From: Vibrio profundi
GTDB taxonomy: Bacteria; Pseudomonadota; Gammaproteobacteria; Enterobacterales; Vibrionaceae
DNA length: 64,000 bases
Direction of reading: 5' to 3'
Assembly: GCF_005281835.1 (NCBI RefSeq)
Contig: NZ_RZIS01000010.1
Coordinates: 124,001-188,000, forward strand
A model generated the notes under the pieces. It made no database searches, was not told the DNA's origin, and saw only the letters and a list, made by a program, of their open reading frames with translations. Position 1 is the stretch's first letter; every line of letters begins with the position of its first letter. The position numbers were made by a program, and so were the translations under genes. Of this stretch, positions 27,020 through 35,198 are shown piece after piece.

Positions 27020-27331
27020 ATGATCCAAGAAATCATTGAAACAAAACTGCATGAAGAGTTGAGCCCATTACATCTTGAAGTGGTAAATGAAAGCTACATG
27101 CATAACGTTCCAACAGGGTCGGAGAGTCACTTTAAAGTTATCATTGTGAGCGAAGCATTTGAAGGTTTAAGACTTATCGGTCGCCATCGAAAAGTGAACC
27201 AAACTCTTGCAGAAGAACTGGCCAATAGTATTCATGCTTTGTCGATGCACACATACACTCCAGAAGAGTGGAAAGTAGAAAATGGCTCTGTACCAGATAG
27301 TCCGATGTGTATGGGCGGTAGTAAAAAATAG
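27020..27331 (+). CDS. bolA: BolA family protein
   Basis: The 103-residue protein shows the BolA core: L-V-NESYMHNVPTGSESHFKVI around 20-45 and RLIGRHRKVNQTLAEEL around 57-75. BolA proteins act with monothiol glutaredoxins in iron-sulfur handling and as morphology and stress regulators; His residues in the core bind the shared cluster. A clear AAGGA lies upstream of the ATG. It has its own terminator. The neighbourhood with yajG and ampG on the other strand recalls the E. coli bolA-yajG-ampG cluster. Confidence 0.93.
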   Translation: MIQEIIETKLHEELSPLHLEVVNESYMHNVPTGSESHFKVIIVSEAFEGLRLIGRHRKVNQTLAEELANSIHALSMHTYTPEEWKVENGSVPDSPMCMGGSKK

Positions 27332-27342
27332 TGAATTCAATT

Positions 27343-27367
27343 AAAACGGTAGCGAAGCTGCCGTTTT
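27343..27367 (+). terminator. Terminator of bolA
   Basis: AAAACGGTAGC pairs with GCTGCCGTTTT (one mismatch) around a 3-base loop, then a T-run. Confidence 0.85.
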
Positions 27368-27369
27368 TT

Positions 27370-27840
27370 GTAGGTTAGTACGGTGAAATCTATTGAAATA
27401 AGCATATGAAACTCGAGTATTTCAATAAATACCCATAATGAGTAATGTTATTATTAACAGTGTTTCAACAAATGGTGGTTGATTTTAAGTTGTGACAAAC
27501 TATTTCATTTGTATTCAAAAAAATGAAGACACAGGACATTATCTGTGCGGCATGTCAAAGTTATGAATATTCTCTAAGCTATACCCTTCAATTCCTTCCA
27601 AATAAAACCGCTATTCAAGTTATTGGTCATGGCATCAAGTTCCCAAAAAATGCTAGACTATCGCACCTGATAAATCTCACCTAATATTTGTGAAGAATTT
27701 ATTAATAGGATGTTGCGATTTTGGTGTTTCAAACACGCCGAAACCGGACACTGTAATGTCGTGTCTATGGGTGATCAAAAAACGCCCGGAATTTACGCAA
27801 TTAAAAGAATCTTTTTCCCGATAAAGTAGTGCAAGTGCGT
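27370..27840 (+). promoter_or_regulatory. nqr promoter and leader region
   Basis: This 470-base region before nqrA holds no gene I can support. Near the gene it contains three small hairpins in a row: GTGTT/AACAC (27724-27736), GACAC/GTGTC (27747-27751 with 27761-27765), and GGGTG/CGCCC (27769-27773 with 27783-27787). The ribosome binding site of nqrA is weak. I found no match to known riboswitches; a long regulated 5' leader is the best guess. Confidence 0.4.
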
Positions 27841-29181
27841 ATGATTACAATAAAGAAGGGTTTGGATCTTCCTATCGCAGGAACTCCATCCCAGGTGATT
27901 AATGATGGTAAGTCCATCACTAAAGTCGCCTTGCTTGGCGAAGAGTACGTTGGTATGCGTCCTACGATGCATGCTCGCGTTGGTGATGAAGTGAAGAAAG
28001 GCCAAGTTCTTTTTGCAGACAAAAAGAACCCAGGCGTAATATTTACTTCTCCAGCAAGTGGTAAAGTTATTGAAGTGAACCGTGGTGCTAAGCGTGTTCT
28101 TCAATCAGTAGTGATTGAAGTAGCTGGCAACGAGCAAATCACTTTCAAGAGCTTTGAAGCTAACCAACTAGCAAGCCTAGACCGTGAAACGGTTAAAGCT
28201 CAGTTAGTTGAGTCTGGCGTTTGGACCGCTTTGCGTACTCGTCCGTTCAGCAAGGTTCCAGCTATTGAGTCTTCAACAAAGGCTATCTTTGTTACTGCAA
28301 TGGATACTAATCCATTGGCAGCAGAGCCTGAATTGATCATTAACGAGCAATCAGATGCTTTCGTAGCTGGCTTAGACATTCTATCAACTCTGACTGATGG
28401 CAAAGTATACGTTTGTAAGAAAGGTACTAGCTTACCTCGTTCATCTCAATCAAACGTTGAAGAACATGTATTTGATGGCCCACACCCAGCAGGTCTTGCG
28501 GGTACGCACATGCATTACCTTTCTCCGGTAAATGCTGAAAATGTTGCGTGGAGCATTAACTATCAAGATGTGATTGCTTTCGGTAAGTTATTCCTTACTG
28601 GTGAAATCTACACTGACCGCGTTGTTTCTCTTGCAGGTCCTGTGGTTAACAATCCTCGTCTGATCCGTACTCAACTTGGTGCTAGCCTTGATGAGCTGAC
28701 AGACAGTGAATTGATGCCTGGTGAAGTTCGTGTGATTTCTGGTTCGGTTCTATCTGGCGTTGCGGCTTCTGGCCCTCACGCTTTCTTAGGCCGTTACCAT
28801 CAGCAAGTTTCTGTTCTACGTGAAGGTCGTGATAAGGATCTGTTCGGTTGGGCTATGCCTGGTAAGAACAAGTTCTCTGTTACTCGTTCATTCCTTGGTC
28901 ACCTATTCAAAGGTCAGTTGTTCAACATGACAACGACAACGAATGGTAGTGATCGCTCAATGGTTCCAATCGGCAACTACGAACGCGTACTGCCTTTAGA
29001 TATGGAACCTACTTTGCTACTTCGTGATCTATGTGCAGGCGATGTTGACAGTGCTCAACGTCTTGGTGCTCTAGAGCTTGATGAAGAAGATTTAGCATTG
29101 TGTACCTTTGTATGTCCAGGTAAGTACGAGTACGGTCAACTACTTCGTGAATGCCTAGATACGATTGAGAAGGAAGGGTAA
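27841..29181 (+). CDS. nqrA: Na+-translocating NADH:quinone reductase subunit A
   Basis: NqrA is the peripheral subunit that binds quinone or inhibitors at the cytoplasmic face of the Na+-NQR complex. The 446-residue protein begins MITIKKGLDLPIAGTPSQ, matching V. cholerae NqrA. A GTG at 27829 would add four residues (MQVR), but homology begins at ATG 27841. It contains KKVALLGEE-type and FDGPHPAGLAGTHMH segments, and ends CPGKYEYGQLLRECLDTIEKEG. It is first of six nqr genes in a tight operon. Confidence 0.97.
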   Translation: MITIKKGLDLPIAGTPSQVINDGKSITKVALLGEEYVGMRPTMHARVGDEVKKGQVLFADKKNPGVIFTSPASGKVIEVNRGAKRVLQSVVIEVAGNEQITFKSFEANQLASLDRETVKAQLVESGVWTALRTRPFSKVPAIESSTKAIFVTAMDTNPLAAEPELIINEQSDAFVAGLDILSTLTDGKVYVCKKGTSLPRSSQSNVEEHVFDGPHPAGLAGTHMHYLSPVNAENVAWSINYQDVIAFGKLFLTGEIYTDRVVSLAGPVVNNPRLIRTQLGASLDELTDSELMPGEVRVISGSVLSGVAASGPHAFLGRYHQQVSVLREGRDKDLFGWAMPGKNKFSVTRSFLGHLFKGQLFNMTTTTNGSDRSMVPIGNYERVLPLDMEPTLLLRDLCAGDVDSAQRLGALELDEEDLALCTFVCPGKYEYGQLLRECLDTIEKEG

Positions 29182-29186
29182 TTTTC

Positions 29187-30431
29187 ATGGGCCTTAAAAA
29201 GTTTCTTGAAGACATCGAGCATCATTTTGAGCCAGGTGGTAAGCACGAGAAGTGGTTTGCGCTTTACGAAGCAGCAGCGACAGTGTTCTACACGCCAGGT
29301 CTTGTAACGAAAAAAAGCTCGCACGTTCGTGATAGCGTTGATTTAAAACGTATCATGATTATGGTTTGGTTTGCGGTATTCCCAGCAATGTTCTGGGGTA
29401 TGTACAACGCAGGTGGCCAAGCTATTGCAGCACTTAACCACATGTACTCAGGTGCTGAACTAGCATCTGTAATTGCTGGTAACTGGCACTACTGGCTAAC
29501 CGAAATGCTGGGCGCTTCCTTGGGAGCGGACGCAGGGGTTGGCAGTAAGATGCTTCTAGGTGCGACTTACTTCTTACCTATCTACGCAACGGTATTCATC
29601 GTTGGTGGCTTCTGGGAAGTACTATTCTGTATGGTGCGTAAGCACGAAGTTAACGAAGGTTTCTTTGTAACTTCTATCTTATTCGCACTTATCGTTCCGC
29701 CAACACTTCCTCTATGGCAAGCAGCGTTAGGTATTACCTTCGGTGTTGTAGTAGCGAAAGAGATCTTCGGTGGTACTGGTCGTAACTTCTTGAACCCTGC
29801 TCTAGCGGGCCGTGCGTTCCTTTTCTTTGCATACCCTGCACAGATTTCTGGTGACGTAGTATGGACTGCAGCTGACGGTTTCTCTGGCGCAACAGCACTT
29901 AGCCAATGGGCTCAAGGCGGCGGTAGCGCACTAGTGAACACTGTTTCTGGTGAAGCAATTACTTGGATGGACGCGTTCATCGGTAATATCCCAGGTTCAA
30001 TTGGTGAAGTATCGACTCTTGCACTTATGATTGGTGCTGCATTTATCGTTTACATCCGTGTTGCCTCTTGGCGCATAATCGCTGGTGTAATGATCGGTAT
30101 GATTGCAGTGTCGACGCTGTTCAATGTAATTGGTTCTGAAACGAACGCAATGTTCAGCATGCCTTGGCATTGGCACCTAGTTCTAGGTGGCTTCGCATTC
30201 GGTATGTTCTTCATGGCGACAGACCCAGTATCAGCTTCATTTACCAACGGTGGTAAGTGGTGGTACGGCATCCTAATCGGCGCAATGTGTGTAATGATCC
30301 GTGTAGTTAACCCTGCATACCCAGAAGGCATGATGCTTGCGATTCTATTCGCAAACCTATTTGCACCTCTGTTTGACCACGTTGTAATCGAGAAGAACAT
30401 TAAGCGGAGACTAGCGCGCTATGGCAAGTAA
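29187..30431 (+). CDS. nqrB: Na+-translocating NADH:quinone reductase subunit B
   Basis: NqrB is an integral membrane subunit with about ten helices that carries covalently bound FMN and forms part of the sodium path. In this 414-residue protein the flavinylation motif SGAT ends in Thr236, the same number as the V. cholerae FMN-threonine. The N-terminal 50 residues are cytoplasmic. It starts 6 bases after nqrA and overlaps nqrC by 11 bases. ApbE (33847) is expected to attach the FMN. Confidence 0.97.
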   Translation: MGLKKFLEDIEHHFEPGGKHEKWFALYEAAATVFYTPGLVTKKSSHVRDSVDLKRIMIMVWFAVFPAMFWGMYNAGGQAIAALNHMYSGAELASVIAGNWHYWLTEMLGASLGADAGVGSKMLLGATYFLPIYATVFIVGGFWEVLFCMVRKHEVNEGFFVTSILFALIVPPTLPLWQAALGITFGVVVAKEIFGGTGRNFLNPALAGRAFLFFAYPAQISGDVVWTAADGFSGATALSQWAQGGGSALVNTVSGEAITWMDAFIGNIPGSIGEVSTLALMIGAAFIVYIRVASWRIIAGVMIGMIAVSTLFNVIGSETNAMFSMPWHWHLVLGGFAFGMFFMATDPVSASFTNGGKWWYGILIGAMCVMIRVVNPAYPEGMMLAILFANLFAPLFDHVVIEKNIKRRLARYGK

Positions 30432-31188
30432 TAACGATAGCATTAAAAAGACGCTGTTTGTTGTTATCGCATTGAGCCTAGTGTGCTCAATCGTCGTATC
30501 AACAGCTGCAGTTGTTCTTAAACCTAAGCAACAAGCTAACGCTGTTCTAGATAAGCAAACCAAGATCCTTGAAGTTGCTGGCGTAGACGTAGTTGGAAAC
30601 ATTCCAGAAGCGTTTAACGCGAACATCGAGCCTCGTTTGGTTGATTTCACTACTGGTGAGTTCATCGAAGGTGATGCAGCGGCTTACGACCAACGTAAAG
30701 CAGCGAAAGATCCAGCAGAGTCTATCAAGCTTTCAGCTGAAGAAGATAAAGCGAAAATCCTTCGTCGTGCTAACACTGGTGTTGTTTACCTAGTGAAAGA
30801 TGGCGCAGAAACAACTCGCGTTATCCTACCAGTTCATGGTAACGGTCTTTGGTCTATGATGTACGCATTCGTTGCGGTTGAAACTGATGGCAACACAGTT
30901 TCAGGTATCACTTACTACGAGCAAGGTGAAACTCCTGGACTTGGTGGTGAAGTTGAGAACCCAACTTGGCGTGCACAATTCGTTGGTAAGAAACTATTCG
31001 ACGAAAACCACCAACCAGCAATTCAAGTTGTTAAAGGTGGTGCTCCTGAAGGTTCTGAGCACGGTGTTGATGGCCTTTCTGGTGCAACACTGACCAGCGT
31101 TGGCGTACAAAACACATTTGACTTCTGGTTAGGTGAGATGGGCTTTGGTCCGTTCCTAGCAAAAGTTCGTGACGGAGGTCTGAACTAA
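30421..31188 (+). CDS. nqrC: Na+-translocating NADH:quinone reductase subunit C
   Basis: NqrC has one N-terminal membrane helix (about 10-33) and a periplasmic FMN-binding domain. The 255-residue protein contains the ApbE target motif DGLSGATLTS, with Thr223 as the predicted FMN attachment site (Thr225 in V. cholerae, which is two residues longer). It also has EQGETPGLGGEVENP near 168. It overlaps nqrB by 11 bases and abuts nqrD. Confidence 0.97.
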   Translation: MASNNDSIKKTLFVVIALSLVCSIVVSTAAVVLKPKQQANAVLDKQTKILEVAGVDVVGNIPEAFNANIEPRLVDFTTGEFIEGDAAAYDQRKAAKDPAESIKLSAEEDKAKILRRANTGVVYLVKDGAETTRVILPVHGNGLWSMMYAFVAVETDGNTVSGITYYEQGETPGLGGEVENPTWRAQFVGKKLFDENHQPAIQVVKGGAPEGSEHGVDGLSGATLTSVGVQNTFDFWLGEMGFGPFLAKVRDGGLN

Positions 31189-31820
31189 TGTCTAGTGCAA
31201 AAGATATTAAAAAGAGCATCTTAGCGCCAGTATTGGATAACAACCCAATCGCGCTACAAGTTCTTGGTGTGTGTTCTGCTCTTGCGGTAACCACAAAGCT
31301 AGAAACTGCATTTGTAATGACTATCGCGGTAATGTTTGTTACTGCACTGTCTAACTTGTTCGTTTCTCTAATTCGTAACCACATGCCAAACAGCGTGCGT
31401 ATCATCATCCAGATGGCTATTATCGCTTCTTTGGTAATCGTTGTTGACCAAGTACTAAAAGCTTACCTATACGATATCTCTAAACAGCTATCTGTATTCG
31501 TTAGCTTGATCATTACAAACTGTATTGTAATGGGTCGTGCTGAAGCGTACGCAATGAAGTCTGCTCCACTTCCATCATTCATCGATGGTATTGGTAACGG
31601 TCTTGGTTACGGTTTCGTATTAATGACAGTTGCATTTTTCCGTGAGCTTCTAGGCTCAGGTAAACTGTTTGGTGCTGAAGTTCTTCCACTGGTTTCTAAC
31701 GGTGGTTGGTATCAGCCAAACGGCTTGATGCTTCTAGCACCTTCGGCATTCTTCCTAATTGGTTTCTTGATTTGGGCAATTCGTGTGTTCAAACCAGAGC
31801 AAATAGAAGCGAAGGGGTAA
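31188..31820 (+). CDS. nqrD: Na+-translocating NADH:quinone reductase subunit D
   Basis: A 210-residue membrane protein with six hydrophobic helices, related to RnfE/RsxE. It contains the conserved ITNCIVMGRAEAYAMK segment near 105; the Cys there is one of the residues that, with NqrE, coordinates iron inside the membrane in published Na+-NQR structures. Its ATG overlaps the nqrC stop by one base. nqrE follows after 7 bases. Confidence 0.97.
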   Translation: MSSAKDIKKSILAPVLDNNPIALQVLGVCSALAVTTKLETAFVMTIAVMFVTALSNLFVSLIRNHMPNSVRIIIQMAIIASLVIVVDQVLKAYLYDISKQLSVFVSLIITNCIVMGRAEAYAMKSAPLPSFIDGIGNGLGYGFVLMTVAFFRELLGSGKLFGAEVLPLVSNGGWYQPNGLMLLAPSAFFLIGFLIWAIRVFKPEQIEAKG

Positions 31821-31827
31821 GGTAGTC

Positions 31828-32424
31828 ATGGAACATTATATTAGTCTGCTAGTTAAATCGATTTTCATCGAAAACATGGCGCTTTCTTTCTTCCTAGGTA
31901 TGTGTACATTCCTAGCGGTATCTAAGAAAGTTAAAACTTCTTTTGGTCTTGGTGTTGCGGTAGTTGTTGTACTTACAATTGCTGTACCAGTAAACAACCT
32001 TGTTTACACTCATATCCTAAAAGAAAATGCGTTGTTTGAAGGCATTGACCTTAGCTTCTTGAACTTCATTGCATTCATCGGTGTTATCGCGGCACTTGTA
32101 CAAATCCTAGAGATGGTTTTAGACCGTTTCTTCCCACCTTTGTACAACGCGCTAGGTATCTTCCTTCCGTTGATCACAGTTAACTGTGCAATCTTCGGTG
32201 GTGTATCTTTCATGGTACAGCGTGACTACAACTTTGCTGAATCTGTTGTTTACGGTTTCGGTTCTGGTGTGGGTTGGATGCTAGCTATCGTTGCACTTGC
32301 GGGTATCCGTGAGAAGATGAAGTACTCTGATGTACCTCCAGGTCTACGTGGTCTAGGTATCACGTTCATCTCTGTAGGTTTGATGGCGTTAGGCTTTATG
32401 TCTTTCTCTGGTGTTCAACTGTAG
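31828..32424 (+). CDS. nqrE: Na+-translocating NADH:quinone reductase subunit E
   Basis: A 198-residue membrane protein with six helices, related to RnfA/RsxA and pseudo-symmetric to NqrD. It contains FFLGMCTFLAVSKKV near 22 and LITVNCAIFGGVSFM near 115; the Cys residues in these segments are the NqrE half of the intramembrane iron site. GGTAG-type spacing precedes the ATG. nqrF starts 29 bases after its stop. Confidence 0.97.
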   Translation: MEHYISLLVKSIFIENMALSFFLGMCTFLAVSKKVKTSFGLGVAVVVVLTIAVPVNNLVYTHILKENALFEGIDLSFLNFIAFIGVIAALVQILEMVLDRFFPPLYNALGIFLPLITVNCAIFGGVSFMVQRDYNFAESVVYGFGSGVGWMLAIVALAGIREKMKYSDVPPGLRGLGITFISVGLMALGFMSFSGVQL

Positions 32425-32453
32425 GGTAAGCACCCAGAAATAAGGAATAACAA

Positions 32454-33680
32454 ATGCAAAGCATTATTCTTGGTGTAGCGATGTTTACCATCATTGTACT
32501 AGCACTTGTTTTAGTGATTTTATTCGCTAAATCTAAGCTTGTACCTACAGGTGACATCACTATCGCTGTAAACGATGATCCAAATCTAGCGATCACAACG
32601 CAACCAGGCGGTAAGTTACTAGGTGCTCTAGCGGGCGCTGGCGTATTCGTATCTTCTGCTTGTGGTGGCGGTGGCTCTTGTGGTCAGTGTCGCGTTAAAA
32701 TTAAATCTGGTGGTGGTGACATTCTTCCAACTGAACTTGACCATATTTCAAAAGGTGAAGCTCGTGAAGGTGAACGTCTAGCATGTCAAGTTGCTATGAA
32801 AACTGACATGGATATCGAACTTCCAGAAGAAATCTTCGGTGTTAAAAAGTGGGAATGTGAAGTTATCTCTAACGATAACAAAGCAACATTCATCAAAGAG
32901 CTTAAGCTACAAATTCCAGATGGCGAATCAGTACCTTTCCGTGCTGGTGGTTACATCCAAATTGAAGCTCCTGCTCACCACATCAAATACGCTGACTTCG
33001 ATGTACCTGATGAGTACCGTGAAGACTGGGATAAGTTTAACTTGTTCCGTTACGAGTCTAAGGTTAATGAAGATATCATCCGTGCATACTCAATGGCTAA
33101 CTACCCAGAAGAACACGGTATTATTATGCTGAACGTGCGTATCGCTACGCCGCCGCCTAATAACCCTGATGTTGCACCTGGTCAAATGTCATCGTTCATC
33201 TGGTCTCTTAAAGAAGGCGACAAATGTACTATCTCTGGTCCATTTGGTGAGTTCTTCGCGAAAGATACTGAGAACGAAATGGTATTCGTTGGTGGTGGTG
33301 CTGGTATGGCGCCAATGCGTTCACACATCTTCGACCAACTTAAGCGTCTAAACTCTACTCGTAAGATGTCTTACTGGTACGGTGCGCGTTCTAAGCGTGA
33401 GATGTTCTACGTAGAAGACTTCGATGGCCTAGCGGCAGAGAACGAAAACTTCGTATGGCACTGTGCACTATCTGATCCTCAGCCAGAGGATAACTGGGAT
33501 GGTTACACAGGCTTCATCCACAACGTCCTGTACGAAAACTACCTGAAGGATCACGAAGCTCCTGAAGATTGTGAGTACTACATGTGTGGTCCACCGATGA
33601 TGAACGCTGCTGTTATCGGCATGCTAAAAGATCTTGGTGTAGAAGATGAAAACATCCTACTAGATGACTTTGGTGGTTAA
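32454..33680 (+). CDS. nqrF: Na+-translocating NADH:quinone reductase subunit F
   Basis: NqrF is the NADH entry subunit. The 408-residue protein has an N-terminal membrane anchor (about 3-25), a plant-type [2Fe-2S] domain with Cys70, Cys76, Cys79 and Cys111 (numbering identical to V. cholerae), an FAD domain with RAYSMANYPEE near 210, and an NADH domain with VGGGAGMAPMRSH near 278 and a C-terminal aromatic-free end LLDDFGG. It completes the complex. A terminator follows at 33702-33727. Confidence 0.97.
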   Translation: MQSIILGVAMFTIIVLALVLVILFAKSKLVPTGDITIAVNDDPNLAITTQPGGKLLGALAGAGVFVSSACGGGGSCGQCRVKIKSGGGDILPTELDHISKGEAREGERLACQVAMKTDMDIELPEEIFGVKKWECEVISNDNKATFIKELKLQIPDGESVPFRAGGYIQIEAPAHHIKYADFDVPDEYREDWDKFNLFRYESKVNEDIIRAYSMANYPEEHGIIMLNVRIATPPPNNPDVAPGQMSSFIWSLKEGDKCTISGPFGEFFAKDTENEMVFVGGGAGMAPMRSHIFDQLKRLNSTRKMSYWYGARSKREMFYVEDFDGLAAENENFVWHCALSDPQPEDNWDGYTGFIHNVLYENYLKDHEAPEDCEYYMCGPPMMNAAVIGMLKDLGVEDENILLDDFGG

Positions 33681-33701
33681 TCCACTTAAGTGATTGATAT
33701 T

Positions 33702-33727
33702 ATGGCTGGCTCTATAGAGTCAGCCAT
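33702..33727 (+). terminator. Terminator after nqrF
   Basis: ATGGCTG...CAGCCAT with an inner CTCTATAGAG palindrome forms a 26-base hairpin, followed by TTGTTTTT. It may be partial, as apbE and nqrM lie downstream. Confidence 0.8.
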
Positions 33728-33757
33728 TTGTTTTTCTAAGACTAGCTTTGATAAAGC

Positions 33758-33819
33758 TTATATAAGAAAGAGTAAGGTATTAACGATACCGATAGTTGCT
33801 CTTACTTTTCCTTATATAA
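33758..33819. repeat. Long inverted repeat before apbE
   Basis: A 19-base arm (33758-33776, TTATATAAGAAAGAGTAAG) is matched in inverted orientation at 33801-33819 with only two differences. The 24-base centre holds a second small hairpin (GGTAT/ATACC). There is no T-tract, so it is unlikely to be a terminator. It lies about 30 bases before apbE and could be an operator or a structured leader. Confidence 0.7.
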
Positions 33820-33846
33820 ATCATTAACAATAATTGGAGTAAGCAA

Positions 33847-34851
33847 GTGAGAAATTGGCTTGTTGCATTAGCTTCTATACTTATTCTAGCGGGTTGTGAG
33901 CAACCTAAAGAACAAGTACATCTAAATGGCCCAACAATGGGCACTACCTATAATATTAAATACATTAACAGTGATGAATTTCCTTCATCAAAAGAGATTC
34001 AAACTGAAGTGGATCGTTTACTTGAAGAAGTGAATGATCAAATGTCGACGTACCGTAAAGACTCTGAATTAAGTCGATTCAACCAATATGAAGGTGCAGA
34101 CGCATTTACGGTTTCAGAACAAACCGCTTTAGTAGTGAAAGAAGCGATTCGTTTGAACGGTCTTACTCAAGGTGCATTGGATGTTACGGTTGGCCCATTA
34201 GTTAATCTTTGGGGCTTTGGTCCTGAAGCAAGGCCTGAAGTGATTCCTAGTGATGAAGAGTTAGCTCAACGCAGAGCGAAAGTTGGTATTCAACACTTAA
34301 GCGCGACTAAGACGACATTGACAAAAGATATTCCCAACTTGTACGTAGACTTGTCGACGATTGCAAAAGGCTGGGGTGTTGATGTGGTAGCGGATTACAT
34401 TGAGTCGTTGGGTATCCATAATTTCATGGTAGAAATTGGTGGTGAAATCCGTTTGAAAGGGTTGAACCGTGAAGGTGTGGCTTGGCGCATTGCTATTGAA
34501 AAGCCAAGTGTTGAAGAGCGCACGATTCAAGAGATCATTGAGCCGGGCGACATGGCAATTGCCACTTCTGGTGATTACCGTAACTACTATGAGCGTGATG
34601 GCGTTCGTTACTCACACATAATTAACCCTGAAACAGGTAAACCTTTAAACCATAAAGTGGTATCTGTAACAGTATTGGACCCGTCATCAATGACTGCTGA
34701 TGGCCTATCAACAGGCTTGATGGTACTTGGTGAGAAAACAGGTATGGAAATCGCGAACCAACATAATATTCCGGTATTCATGGTGGTGAAAACTGACGAA
34801 GGCTTTAAAGAAATGGCTTCAGAAGCATTCAAGCCTTACCTTAAAAAATAA
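33847..34851 (+). CDS. apbE: FAD:protein FMN transferase ApbE
   Basis: ApbE covalently attaches FMN from FAD to threonine in periplasm-exposed SGAT motifs, here NqrB Thr236 and NqrC Thr223. The 334-residue protein starts at GTG 33847, with GGAG upstream, and has a lipoprotein signal with Cys17 (LILAGCEQ). Motifs include GPTMGTTYNIKY near 29, MSTYRKDSELSRFNQ near 68, DLSTIAKGWGVD near 168, EIGGEIRLKG near 194, and SSMTADGLSTGLMVLG near 283. It is placed between nqrF and nqrM. Confidence 0.95.
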   Translation: MRNWLVALASILILAGCEQPKEQVHLNGPTMGTTYNIKYINSDEFPSSKEIQTEVDRLLEEVNDQMSTYRKDSELSRFNQYEGADAFTVSEQTALVVKEAIRLNGLTQGALDVTVGPLVNLWGFGPEARPEVIPSDEELAQRRAKVGIQHLSATKTTLTKDIPNLYVDLSTIAKGWGVDVVADYIESLGIHNFMVEIGGEIRLKGLNREGVAWRIAIEKPSVEERTIQEIIEPGDMAIATSGDYRNYYERDGVRYSHIINPETGKPLNHKVVSVTVLDPSSMTADGLSTGLMVLGEKTGMEIANQHNIPVFMVVKTDEGFKEMASEAFKPYLKK

Positions 34852-34864
34852 TATAAGCGAGTCA

Positions 34865-35122
34865 ATGATGAGCACATTTTTAATTACATTTGGTGTTTTT
34901 GTAGCTGTGATTGCCGCAATGTCAATCGGCTATATTGTTCAGAAGAAAGTAGTCAAGGGTAGCTGTGGCGGCCTTGGCGCGGTAGGCATTGAAAAAGTAT
35001 GTAACTGCCCTGAACCTTGTGACGCACGTAAAAAGCGTGAAGCTCGTGAAGCGTACCGCGCAGAAAAGCTTGCGGCTCGTGAAGAACAACTAGCAGCGTG
35101 GGAAAAAGATCGCATCGCGTAA
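34865..35122 (+). CDS. nqrM: Na+-NQR maturation protein NqrM
   Basis: NqrM is required for assembly of Na+-NQR, probably delivering iron to NqrD/NqrE. The 85-residue protein has one membrane helix (about 5-25) and four conserved cysteines: Cys34 in GSCGGLG, then Cys46, Cys48 and Cys52 in KVCNCPEPC. A charged Ala/Arg/Glu-rich helix follows. It starts 13 bases after apbE and ends at a strong terminator. Confidence 0.95.
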   Translation: MMSTFLITFGVFVAVIAAMSIGYIVQKKVVKGSCGGLGAVGIEKVCNCPEPCDARKKREAREAYRAEKLAAREEQLAAWEKDRIA

Positions 35123-35137
35123 TTTCTCCCAGCAAAC

Positions 35138-35174
35138 AAAAGCCCCATGTTGAATATTCAGCATGGGGCTTTTT
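35138..35174. terminator. Bidirectional terminator between nqrM and the diguanylate cyclase
   Basis: AAAAGCCCCATG pairs perfectly with CATGGGGCTTTT, with an inner TGAATATTCA palindrome, and T-tracts follow on both strands. It ends both convergent transcripts. Confidence 0.9.
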
Positions 35175-35198
35175 TGTCGTCTTTTACCAATTAAAAGC

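Noticed and set aside
27829..27840. GTG start giving NqrA four extra residues
   Set aside because: Homology to NqrA begins at ATG 27841 (MITIKKGLDLP), and the extra residues have no parallel.
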